NCBI GenBank assembly: GCA_044425705.1
Contig: JAWXVD010000087.1
Span: 1 to 13,943 of the forward strand
Origin: JAWXVD01 sp044425705
GTDB taxonomy: Bacteria; Bacillota; Clostridia; Lachnospirales; Lachnospiraceae
Direction of reading: 5' to 3'
Length of the DNA: 13,943 nt
Shown: positions 7,123 to 13,064 of the stretch, piece by piece
Numbering within the stretch: the stretch's first letter is position 1
Layout of the letters: the number at the start of each line of letters is the position of its first letter
The notes under the pieces: generated by a model
Databases searched by the model: none
What the model saw: only the letters and a program-made list of their open reading frames with translations
What the model was told of the DNA's origin: nothing
Position numbers and translations under genes: made by a program

Positions 7123-7150
7123 AGGCAACCTAAATAAATTCAGGTTGCCT
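7123..7150 (-). promoter_or_regulatory. Hairpin between methyltransferase and restriction gene
   Basis: AGGCAACCT (7123-7131) and AGGTTGCCT (7142-7150) form a perfect 9-bp stem with a 10-nt loop, 5 nt after the methyltransferase stop. Neither strand has a U-tract behind it, so it is not a textbook terminator. It could be a processing or stability element that lowers restriction enzyme expression relative to the methyltransferase, or a partial attenuator. Confidence 0.6.
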
Positions 7151-7155
7151 ACTAC

Positions 7156-8481
7156 TTACTCTTCTAAGACTCGCATTATTTCTGTTGCAATTGCCTTTGA
7201 TAAAAGTGGTGGCACTGCATTTCCAACTTGTGAATATTGAGGAACTTCTACACGACGACGTAAGCCTCCCGTAGTTCTTTTTCCAAGAAACTGAAAGCTA
7301 TCATCAAAGGATTGCATTCTTGCTAATTCTCTAACAGTAAATGTTCTTGGTTCAAAAGGTGAAATATAATCATCTGCAATAGTCATAACTGTTGCTGATG
7401 GTTTTGTATGGTCTAATCTAGTTCTTATATTTTTTTTGGTTAATAAAACTTCTGCTAATTCTCTACTAACATTTCCTTCGTTATATGTATTTATCACATC
7501 TTCTGCACTTATCCCAAGCTTTGACATGCAATGAGCAACTAATTCTGGACTATTAGCTAAATCTATCCCCTCTGCCATTACTCTTTTCTTAAGGCTTGCA
7601 CCATCTTCACCTTCTCTAAATAACTTAAAACGTTCAGTAATAATCCTACTATGTGTTGAAACTTCATTATTGTGAATAATACCTTCGCTTGAAATTGGTT
7701 TTCCATTAATGTCTGGTGTTCTTCCATTAATGGAATCAATTTGAAATGGTTCATAATTATGATGAATGTCATTTCGTATATCTTCCGCTCTGATCAAATC
7801 TCCTATTGCGTCTGTAATTGATAATGCATTCTTATCGCTATGAGTTTGTCCTGGATATACTGGTGCATCCATATCATCACGATATGCCATAACAATTACT
7901 CTATTTCTACGTTGTGGTACCCCATAATGTGCCGCATTCAATACTCTTGGCTCTAAAGTATGATAACCAATAAGTTCAAATTCATTTCTCAAGATATCTG
8001 GCACCAATGAACCGTCTTCGTATTGGTGTCCCGTAATACCCACAAATCCATAAAATTTTGTATCTATAAATCCTATTACATTTTCTAATACAACGTATTT
8101 AGGACGTACTTCGTTAATAACTCTAATATACTCTCCGAAAAGCATATTGCGAGGGTCATTTGGATCTCTTCTTCCTGCACGGCTAAACCCCTGACAGGGT
8201 GGGCCACCAAAAATAGCATCAATTTCTGGACACTCTTCTCCCGCAAATATGTCAAGATTTTCTATTGCCTCTCTAATCATTGCGCCATTTAATTCTCTTA
8301 TATCCCCTCTATGAAAGTGCGTATTTACTCCTTGTTGTAACCCCAATTGTTCGTGTCTATTCATATATGTTCTCTGAACATCCGAATTAATATCACTCGA
8401 AAAAAGGATATGAAAACCAGCCTGAATAAGCCCTTCGCTCATTCCACCAGCGCCGCAAAACAAATCAATTGCAAATGCCAT
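7156..8481 (-). CDS. DNA (cytosine-5-)-methyltransferase of the R-M system
   Basis: 441 residues, ATG at 8481 with AGGAGG in the leader about 8 nt upstream. It transfers methyl groups from S-adenosylmethionine to C5 of cytosine at the site recognised by the partner nuclease, protecting host DNA. The ordered C5-MTase motifs are all visible: motif I DLFCGAGG (6-13), motif IV GGPPCQGFS (92-100, catalytic C96), motif VI ENV (133-135), motif VIII QRRNR (190-194), a variable target-recognition region (~210-380), and motif X GNAVPP (420-425). There is no N-terminal HTH extension of the kind used by autoregulating MTases such as M.EcoRII or M.SsoII, so repression would need another protein. It is the first gene of the defence operon, the order that lets protection come before cutting. 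Confidence 0.95.
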   Translation of the reverse strand: MAFAIDLFCGAGGMSEGLIQAGFHILFSSDINSDVQRTYMNRHEQLGLQQGVNTHFHRGDIRELNGAMIREAIENLDIFAGEECPEIDAIFGGPPCQGFSRAGRRDPNDPRNMLFGEYIRVINEVRPKYVVLENVIGFIDTKFYGFVGITGHQYEDGSLVPDILRNEFELIGYHTLEPRVLNAAHYGVPQRRNRVIVMAYRDDMDAPVYPGQTHSDKNALSITDAIGDLIRAEDIRNDIHHNYEPFQIDSINGRTPDINGKPISSEGIIHNNEVSTHSRIITERFKLFREGEDGASLKKRVMAEGIDLANSPELVAHCMSKLGISAEDVINTYNEGNVSRELAEVLLTKKNIRTRLDHTKPSATVMTIADDYISPFEPRTFTVRELARMQSFDDSFQFLGKRTTGGLRRRVEVPQYSQVGNAVPPLLSKAIATEIMRVLEE

Positions 8482-8528
8482 AATAAACTCCTCCTTTTCT
8501 TAATTCTATCATTATTATTTATAAATGT

Positions 8529-8533
8529 CCAGG
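8529..8533. other. CCWGG site in the methyltransferase 5' leader
   Basis: CCAGG lies between the -10 box and the start codon. If the R-M system recognises CCWGG, as several family members do, this would be a substrate site inside its own leader. Other CCWGG sites are scattered through the window, so this may be chance. Confidence 0.3.
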
Positions 8534-8547
8534 ACTTTGTATTTCGA

Positions 8548-8576
8548 ATTATAGAACATTCGTTCTGTTTTGTCAA
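8548..8576 (-). promoter_or_regulatory. Near-perfect sigma-A promoter of the R-M/defence operon
   Basis: On the minus strand TTGACA (8576-8571), a 17-bp spacer and TATAAT (8553-8548): both hexamers match the consensus exactly. It leaves a leader of roughly 60 nt before the methyltransferase ATG. It is the strongest promoter I found in the window. Confidence 0.85.
8554..8565. promoter_or_regulatory. LexA/DinR-type operator (GAAC-N4-GTTC) in the defence-operon promoter
   Basis: GAACATTCGTTC fills the spacer directly next to the -10 box, and the dyad extends one more base on each side (AGAAC...GTTCT, 8553-8566). The GAAC-N4-GTTC core is the Gram-positive SOS box. A repressor bound here would block RNA polymerase, so transcription would rise after DNA damage. 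An operator for an element-encoded repressor is an alternative, but no such repressor gene is visible nearby. Confidence 0.7.
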
Positions 8577-8697
8577 TAATTCAAATTGATTTTTATGAGT
8601 TTTTTTATCTCAATTACCTTTACATACATAAATAAGTATATCATATTTTATTCTACATTTCTTACATTAAACGACATATTTTAAAGTTTTTTTATTT

Positions 8698-8967
8698 TTA
8701 TCCATACAGCTCTTCCACCAACTTAATCCCATCTTTCACACCTTGTACATATGCCACTCTACCATACTCAGCACTGAAATAATTCTGCAATGACATTAGT
8801 TTATCTATGAGACGTCGCTTTTCTTTATCTAATCCGATTTTTATCAGATACGCCCATATTCGATCATATTCTCCATTTTTCCTTCTGTACTCTCCTGGCT
8901 CTCGTAATGTATCTTCCACTGCAGTACTTAACCGTTCCATTGCTAATATCTCCAATAAATTTTCCAT
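8698..8967 (-). CDS. Small hypothetical protein downstream of the relaxase
   Basis: 89 residues, acidic to neutral and mostly helical (MENLLEILAMERLSTAVEDT at the start, then a Lys/Arg-rich helix around 45-62), ending in AEYGRVAYVQGVKDGIKLVEELYG. The C-terminal Tyr/Gly-rich helix resembles that of small uncharacterised proteins common on Clostridia mobile elements, where an AYGFRLG-like motif sits near the end; I cannot name the family with confidence. No signal peptide or membrane segment. AGGTG lies 5 nt before the ATG and AAGGAAGG a little further up. It follows the relaxase stop by 18 nt, so the two genes are probably one transcript, and it is the last gene before the defence promoter. 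Confidence 0.7.
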   Translation of the reverse strand: MENLLEILAMERLSTAVEDTLREPGEYRRKNGEYDRIWAYLIKIGLDKEKRRLIDKLMSLQNYFSAEYGRVAYVQGVKDGIKLVEELYG

Positions 8968-8985
8968 TGTACACCTGACCTTCCT

Positions 8986-10170
8986 TTATCTGTTATATTG
9001 CTTATTCTTCCACACTTGATACTCCTCATTTAGACGTTTCTGTTGCTCTGCATAGAAAACAATCTTTTCTATCATTTCAAGTGGCACTGCGTCTATTAGT
9101 GGCTCGTAATCTTCTAATTTAGATTTGTAGTATTTTATCTCCGTATCTTGGTTTTGTATCTTAGATTTCAATTTTTCAATTGTACGAGTCAACTTAGTAA
9201 CTTCTTCATTCTGTTGCCAATATTTCATACGCAAGTTCAGATACTGAAGTTGAATATCCCGAATCACTTGTTTAAGGTTCTGGATAAGCGTATCAATACA
9301 ACGCTCTTTATATGCCTTTGCTTTTTCATTAAATTTTGGTGTAGGTGTCTTCCATTCTTCCGCTGTATCATAATACCCAGTACCATTCACTTGTTGTTTT
9401 ACCAAACTCGCTATTTCATTAATTTCTTCTGATTTCATCTCTACATCATGATCAAGTGCTTGTACTCTCTTCTTCAACACTACTTCTTCTATTTCTAGTA
9501 ACTGCACCTCTTTCGCTCGTTCTTGTTTCTTGTAATCTAATACGGATAAATGAGACTTATGAGTTCCAAGCTTCGACCATCCAATTCCATGTTTTTTCAT
9601 TATACTTGCCAACTGCTCTTTTTCATTATCTGTCCATTGCTTCCACTCTGTTTCACCTTTACTTCCACCTAAAAATCCTTGTTGTTCCAGCGCCTTTTTC
9701 AAAGATACTCTTGTAGATGGACCACGGTTCACACTGCTTGTGGTAAATGGCACACAATCAATATGTAAATGCGGTGTTTCTTCATCCATATGTATTACTG
9801 CATTAAATACCCTAAGATATGGATTACGTTCTTGAAACGCCTCCATATACTCACTCAATATCGTTTCCGCAACTTTCCCATTTTCACCGCATACGTTCAT
9901 ATCATCTTTATTTCCAATTTGTAGTACGATCTCATGAAACAATTTTTCTTGCTTACTGTTTGCAATTTTCTCATAATAGTTTGTAATTTTCCTATCCTTG
10001 CGTACTTGCTTTCTGTTATATTCGCTTACTGAATCATCAAATAATTCATGGTATACACTCTTTAAATCTTCTTGTATAAACACAATATTCTTCCATGTTC
10101 GAGACTTGTCCACATTTTGAGCCGAGTGTTTTCGATTATTATGGGTAATCGATCCTTTTCCCATCATCAC
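8986..10170 (-). CDS. MobV-family relaxase (Pre/Mob plasmid recombination enzyme)
   Basis: About 394 residues. The relaxase nicks one strand at oriT and leads it into a recipient using conjugation machinery supplied by another element. The N-terminal ~200 residues are a Mob_Pre domain: MGKGSITHNNRK near the start, NYYEKI (64-69), LFHEIVLQIGNKDDM (77-91) and the metal-binding triad HMDEETPHLH (127-136). From ~215 on it is long coiled-coil helix (VLKKRVQALDHDVEMKSEE..., 290-360), as usual in MobV tails. The start is uncertain. GTG at 10170 and ATG at 10167/10164 lack a close ribosome binding site, while AGGAGG (10202-10197) lies 8 nt before an in-frame ATA (10188) that would give ERTISVMMGKGS, the spacing and sequence at which relatives carry ATG. 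So initiation at ATA or a mutated start is possible. The oriT-like hairpins lie directly upstream. Confidence 0.92.
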   Translation of the reverse strand: MMMGKGSITHNNRKHSAQNVDKSRTWKNIVFIQEDLKSVYHELFDDSVSEYNRKQVRKDRKITNYYEKIANSKQEKLFHEIVLQIGNKDDMNVCGENGKVAETILSEYMEAFQERNPYLRVFNAVIHMDEETPHLHIDCVPFTTSSVNRGPSTRVSLKKALEQQGFLGGSKGETEWKQWTDNEKEQLASIMKKHGIGWSKLGTHKSHLSVLDYKKQERAKEVQLLEIEEVVLKKRVQALDHDVEMKSEEINEIASLVKQQVNGTGYYDTAEEWKTPTPKFNEKAKAYKERCIDTLIQNLKQVIRDIQLQYLNLRMKYWQQNEEVTKLTRTIEKLKSKIQNQDTEIKYYKSKLEDYEPLIDAVPLEMIEKIVFYAEQQKRLNEEYQVWKNKQYNR

Positions 10171-10256
10171 ACTAATTGTTCTCTCTATAATTTCTTCCTC
10201 CTGATATTTACTACATGAAACTTCTGTTTTTTAATTTTCTATTCTCATTCTTAAAG

Positions 10257-10354
10257 GTGCCGGAAACGGCACATAATTTTGTTACTTTTGCCAAAAGTAA
10301 CGCAAAAGCACTTTTGACAGCTACGCTATCAAAAATGCAACCTACAAGTAGGTT
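10257..10354. other. Putative oriT: cluster of four hairpins upstream of the relaxase gene
   Basis: Four inverted repeats follow one another. GTGCCG/CGGCAC (10257-10262, 10267-10272) encloses a GAAA loop. GTTACTTTT/AAAAGTAAC (10281-10289, 10293-10301) has a 9-bp stem and a GCC loop. TTTTGA-c-AGC/GCT-a-TCAAAA (10312-10321, 10325-10334) has a TAC loop and a single mismatch. AACCTAC/GTAGGTT (10339-10345, 10348-10354) has a 2-nt loop. MobV elements keep oriT just upstream of mob, with inverted repeats flanking the nick site, so this is the expected place. I cannot identify the nick itself. The second hairpin contains the GTTACTTTT word also found in the neighbouring iterons. Confidence 0.6.
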
Positions 10355-10408
10355 TTGCGGTCTCCGACAGTGATATAGCTCCGCTAAAACACCATATTTA
10401 TTAAGTAA

Positions 10409-10510
10409 TTACTCGTCAGTTACTAGTCAATTACTCAGTAATTACTTACATCAGTTACTTTTCTTCATTTGAGTTACTTTTTGTAATTACTTTTACAATT
10501 GTTAGTTACT
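10409..10510. repeat. Eight TTACT iterons, helically phased (putative replication origin or operator array)
   Basis: TTACT, preceded by AAT- or AGT-type bases, starts at 10409, 10420, 10431, 10442, 10455, 10474, 10487 and 10506, all in the same orientation. The spacings are 11, 11, 11, 13, 19, 13 and 19 bp. The first four lie one helical turn apart and the rest alternate 13/19. The block is non-coding, AT-rich and lies between tnpV and the relaxase. Phased direct repeats next to an AT-rich stretch are typical of initiator-binding origins, and the element encodes a VapE-type helicase, as in phage-inducible islands. Binding of a relaxosome protein or repressor is the alternative. Confidence 0.65.
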
Positions 10511-10548
10511 TAGTCACTGATTTTCACTGATTATATCGAACTACTTAT

Positions 10549-10935
10549 CTAATGTATTTTATGAACTATTTCATCATATATAATTTCTTCGGCTATCATT
10601 CTCGCCTGATTTCTAAGCTGTATTTTCAGCATAAAGTCTTTTACTAGATGAACATCTTGCTTCGCTAACCATTCCTCTTCTATCTGCTCCAATCGCTCAT
10701 ATGCCTCTTCATTTACCTCTGCTGCTACATCTTTCAAGCACTGAGAATTACGAAGTATCATATGCCTATATGGATGTGTAGTTTCCATATATTTAACCCA
10801 TGCTCTCCCATATTTCCCTATATCTACTGGTACGTGATCCACCATATCATCATCCATAAATATTAACGGATAAAGAAGACCGTCTCGCTCTTCATACTCT
10901 ACTCCCCATTTTTCAAATGTTGTTAATTCTTTCAT
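10549..10935 (-). CDS. tnpV: TnpV family transposon-encoded protein
   Basis: 128 residues. I chose ATG at 10935 because GGAGG lies 7-8 nt before it; an in-frame extension to 10995 has no ribosome binding site and runs through the GTAAAC repeats. The sequence follows the TnpV pattern: a short N-terminus with a hydrophobic YPLIFMDDD block, then IGKYGRAWVKYMETTHPY (about 39-56), LRNSQCLKDVAAEV, a charged helix and a C-terminal NQARMIAEEIIYDEIV. TnpV is named after a gene of the Clostridium transposon Tn4451 and is common in Clostridia mobile elements; its function is not known to me. No membrane segment. It sits between the VapE-type gene and the putative origin, and probably starts a transcript separate from VapE. 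Confidence 0.8.
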   Translation of the reverse strand: MKELTTFEKWGVEYEERDGLLYPLIFMDDDMVDHVPVDIGKYGRAWVKYMETTHPYRHMILRNSQCLKDVAAEVNEEAYERLEQIEEEWLAKQDVHLVKDFMLKIQLRNQARMIAEEIIYDEIVHKIH

Positions 10936-10952
10936 CGTTTTTCCTCCATCTT

Positions 10953-11032
10953 GTAAACGTAAACTGTAAACGCATATAAATAAACTTTTTCTCAATTAAA
11001 TGTTTTGAATATTTTACGTTTACAGAGTTTAC
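10953..11032. repeat. GTAAAC repeat cluster with inverted halves upstream of tnpV
   Basis: GTAAAC occurs at 10953, 10959 and 10966, and as the reverse complement GTTTAC at 11018 and 11027, so the two clusters face each other across ~46 nt of AT-rich DNA. Further copies occur inside the end of the VapE gene (GTAAAC at 11079; GTTTAC at 11102 and 11143). The cluster fills the 136-nt gap between VapE and tnpV, where tnpV transcription should start. It may be an operator or a second initiator-binding region. Confidence 0.5.
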
Positions 11033-11071
11033 AACTTCTTTAATCTATTGATTTTTCAAGGTTTCACGTTA

Positions 11072-12379
11072 TTATTTTGTAAACGGAATCTCCATCTGAT
11101 TGTTTACTTCTAGAAATTTATTATCATTTATTTCATTGTTCTGTTTACATTCCAACCGCTTCCAAGCACGTTGTGTCCCATATTCTGGGAATCGATGTGA
11201 TGATACTGTTCGCCAACCAATCGCACTATGATTCATAATTCCAGCTATTTCTTTCAAGTCTTTTGGCTTTGGTTCATCATACATGTGTCCCAACGCCTCT
11301 TTAAAAATCATTCTTGTACATACAAACGTTCCACTATATTTATCTAACCATTCTTGTATTACACCTGCTCTGGTATCCTCTGGCATAAATTCCACTTGCA
11401 TTGCTCGCAATTCTTGCTCCATTTCCGTTGAAAAGGCTAACCGATAATTTCCACTTACATATATTTCCATCGCCTCTGCCCAACACTGTATGATATATGC
11501 TCGACATTCTTTCTCATTTGCAAGAGGGTGTTTTAATGCTTTGACTTCATCAATTAATATGGGAGCAAACCGACGGTTTCCAGTTCTATCAAATGGCAAA
11601 AAATTCATATTATTTGATGTTCCCACAAACACACATTGTCTAGGTCTATCCTCTGGATGTGTTTCATATGGAATCTTATAAGTTTCCTTTTGTCTACTTA
11701 CAAATGACTTGATTTCTTCTATACTCTTTGCACTTGATGTTGCCAACATTTCTGCCATTTCAATAAACCAATGACCTTGCATTTTACGATATACGTTATC
11801 ATCATCTAATCTCTTCAAATCATCTGAGAACCAATGGTCTCGAATCGACATAAAGCGAAAAAATGTAGACTTTCCCGCTCCTTGTCCACCTACAAGGCAT
11901 ATCATTGTCTCAAATTTGCACCCTGGATGATATACTCTATTAATTGCTCCAAGCATTAATAATTTAGTTGCTTGATATACATATTCCGATTGCTCTGCTC
12001 CCAGATATGTGTTTAGTAGATATCTAATCCTTTCTTGTCCATCCCATTCTAATGTATCCAAATATTCTCGAATCGGATGATAGGTATTCTCACTACTCAC
12101 TATATCCATTGCAGAACGTATAGACTTGTCACTAATCAATTCGTAATTTTGTTCCAGATATAACTTAATCTGATTCATATCCGTATCCGTAATTGCTTGC
12201 CCTCTTCTTGTCCATTTCATCTGTTTCACAATATCTACTTGACCAGTTAATTCATTTCGTTTAATTGCATTGACTAATAAAGGATCATTTTGCAATGCAA
12301 TTACACAATTCTGAATTGTTTGCTTTACACCACCTTTTTCTGTGCAAAGAAGCTTGTTTCTCACTTCCTCTATTGTCAA
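11072..12379 (-). CDS. VapE-type (virulence-associated E family) SF3-like ATPase/helicase
   Basis: 435 residues. The N-terminal ~110 residues are a leader domain (LLCTEKGGVKQTIQNCVIAL, then EYLDTLEWDG at 105-114), followed by the PF05272-like core: Walker A LVGGQGAGKS (162-171), SDDLKRLDDDNVYRKMQGHW (185-204), Walker B-like HWFIEMAEM (203-211), SRQKETYKIPYETHPEDRPR and CVFVGTSN, with the arginine-finger-like GNRRFAP. Such proteins act as replicative helicases or initiators in phage-inducible islands and mobilizable elements, loading on an origin. Start: TTG at 12379 gives MTIEEVRNKLL, where I recall relatives beginning, but the ribosome binding site is poor; the strong GGAGGGG lies ~25 nt upstream, so translation may be coupled to the preceding gene, whose stop (12394) is 15 nt before the TTG. 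It is followed by the GTAAAC repeats. Confidence 0.88.
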   Translation of the reverse strand: MTIEEVRNKLLCTEKGGVKQTIQNCVIALQNDPLLVNAIKRNELTGQVDIVKQMKWTRRGQAITDTDMNQIKLYLEQNYELISDKSIRSAMDIVSSENTYHPIREYLDTLEWDGQERIRYLLNTYLGAEQSEYVYQATKLLMLGAINRVYHPGCKFETMICLVGGQGAGKSTFFRFMSIRDHWFSDDLKRLDDDNVYRKMQGHWFIEMAEMLATSSAKSIEEIKSFVSRQKETYKIPYETHPEDRPRQCVFVGTSNNMNFLPFDRTGNRRFAPILIDEVKALKHPLANEKECRAYIIQCWAEAMEIYVSGNYRLAFSTEMEQELRAMQVEFMPEDTRAGVIQEWLDKYSGTFVCTRMIFKEALGHMYDEPKPKDLKEIAGIMNHSAIGWRTVSSHRFPEYGTQRAWKRLECKQNNEINDNKFLEVNNQMEIPFTK

Positions 12380-12393
12380 TGTTCTTACTTCTA

Positions 12394-12786
12394 CTATAAC
12401 TCTCTCCCCTCCTCCTTCAATTCTTCCTTCGATTTTGTTGTGCCTAAATATGTTGATTCTTTCACCGTTTGATCAAATGCTTCCAGAATTTCTAACATAG
12501 TTCGTAGTGGTGTAAATAGTTCCTCTCCTATCTCCTCTACTCGTTCTACTGCGCGTAATTCCTCTTCTATGATTCGCAAATGTTTTCGAAACTGTACCAC
12601 CATAAGTGGATTTCCTACTGCAACTACTTTTTGATTCAACACACTATCCACTATATAATCTTGTTTTGTTGGATACCCACAAAGTTTTACTCTCATATTT
12701 AACTCCTCTGCTTCTTCCTTTGATAATCGAAATGCTACTGATGTATTTCTCCATCTATTCTTCTTGTCCATCTTTCTTTCTGACAT
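12394..12786 (-). CDS. Ribbon-helix-helix protein, MobC-like relaxosome accessory factor
   Basis: 130 residues from ATG at 12786; a TTG one codon earlier is possible, and GAGAGGG lies ~9 nt upstream. The N-terminal half fits a ribbon-helix-helix fold: a basic start (DKKNRWRNTSVAFRLSKEEAEEL), a strand with alternating residues (SVAFRL) and two helices (EEAEELNMRVKLCG, TKQDYIVDSVLNQ). The C-terminal half is acidic helix (RIIEEELRAVERVEEIGEEL), typical of MobC-like proteins that help the relaxase bind and melt oriT. A transcription regulator of the element is the alternative. It overlaps the 3' end of the integrase remnant by ~30 nt and precedes the VapE gene by 14 nt, so it belongs to that operon. 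Confidence 0.65.
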   Translation of the reverse strand: MSERKMDKKNRWRNTSVAFRLSKEEAEELNMRVKLCGYPTKQDYIVDSVLNQKVVAVGNPLMVVQFRKHLRIIEEELRAVERVEEIGEELFTPLRTMLEILEAFDQTVKESTYLGTTKSKEELKEEGREL

Positions 12787-12955
12787 CAACCATTCCCTCT
12801 CTTTCTATATCTAGTTTTGCTGCCATATCCGTCTGCACTGTTGGAAATAAATGCGCGTAATTATATGTAATTTTTTCAGCCTCGTGGCCAACTCGTTCAC
12901 CTATTGCTAATGCTGAGAATCCAATATTGATGAGCAATGAGATGTGAGTGTGATG
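12755..12955 (-). pseudogene. Tyrosine recombinase (integrase), C-terminal remnant
   Basis: The frame reads HHTHISLLINIGFSALAIGERVGHEAEKITYNYAHLFPTVQTDMAAKLD, the standard end of element-type tyrosine recombinases. It keeps the GHE histidine block and the catalytic tyrosine (YAH), but the preceding box should read like HDxRHTH and instead reads FNGHHTH, after which homology stops; a TAG lies in frame at 12973-12971. The N-terminal domain, the first catalytic Arg and the Lys are all missing, so this cannot be an active integrase. Loss must have occurred by deletion or recombination with a breakpoint near 12950-12956. There is no convincing start or ribosome binding site. It marks the edge of the mobilizable element against the ABC transporter region. 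Confidence 0.8.
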
Positions 12956-12980
12956 TCCATTAAAGTAAATCTAGGATAAC

Positions 12981-13014
12981 AAAAAAGAACCAGTTACTAC
13001 TACATAACCGGCTC
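12981..13014 (-). terminator. Intrinsic terminator of the ABC transporter operon
   Basis: In minus-strand RNA, GAGCCGGTTA (13014-13005) pairs with TAACTGGTTC (12996-12987) over 10 bp with two G-U wobbles and an 8-nt loop, followed at once by six T (12986-12981). The wobble orientation favours the minus strand. It lies ~50 nt after the ATPase stop and insulates the mobile element from the transporter operon. Confidence 0.85.
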
Positions 13015-13064
13015 ATCTGTTTAAAAATTATATACATTATTTTAATATTTGAAGTTCTCTTCCA

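Noticed and set aside
10402..10430. Promoter for the relaxase gene overlapping the iterons (TTGACT at 10430-10425)
   Set aside because: At a 17-bp spacing the -10 would be TACTTA, which lacks the key final T, and the -35 is itself part of the repeats. Not strong enough to list.
10409..10510. CRISPR array
   Set aside because: The repeated unit is only about 5-7 bp with 11-19 bp periods, there are no 20-40 bp repeats or unique spacers, and no cas genes are present.
10936..10995. Longer TnpV beginning at 10995
   Set aside because: The extra 20 residues (MRKSLFICVYSLRLQDGG...) run through the GTAAAC repeats and the ribosome binding site of the inner ATG, and do not resemble TnpV starts.
12380..12420. 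ATA start codon for the VapE-type gene behind the strong GGAGGGG
   Set aside because: An ATA does lie ~8 nt after the purine run, but the TTG at 12379 gives the N-terminus at the place I expect from relatives, and translational coupling explains the upstream ribosome binding site.
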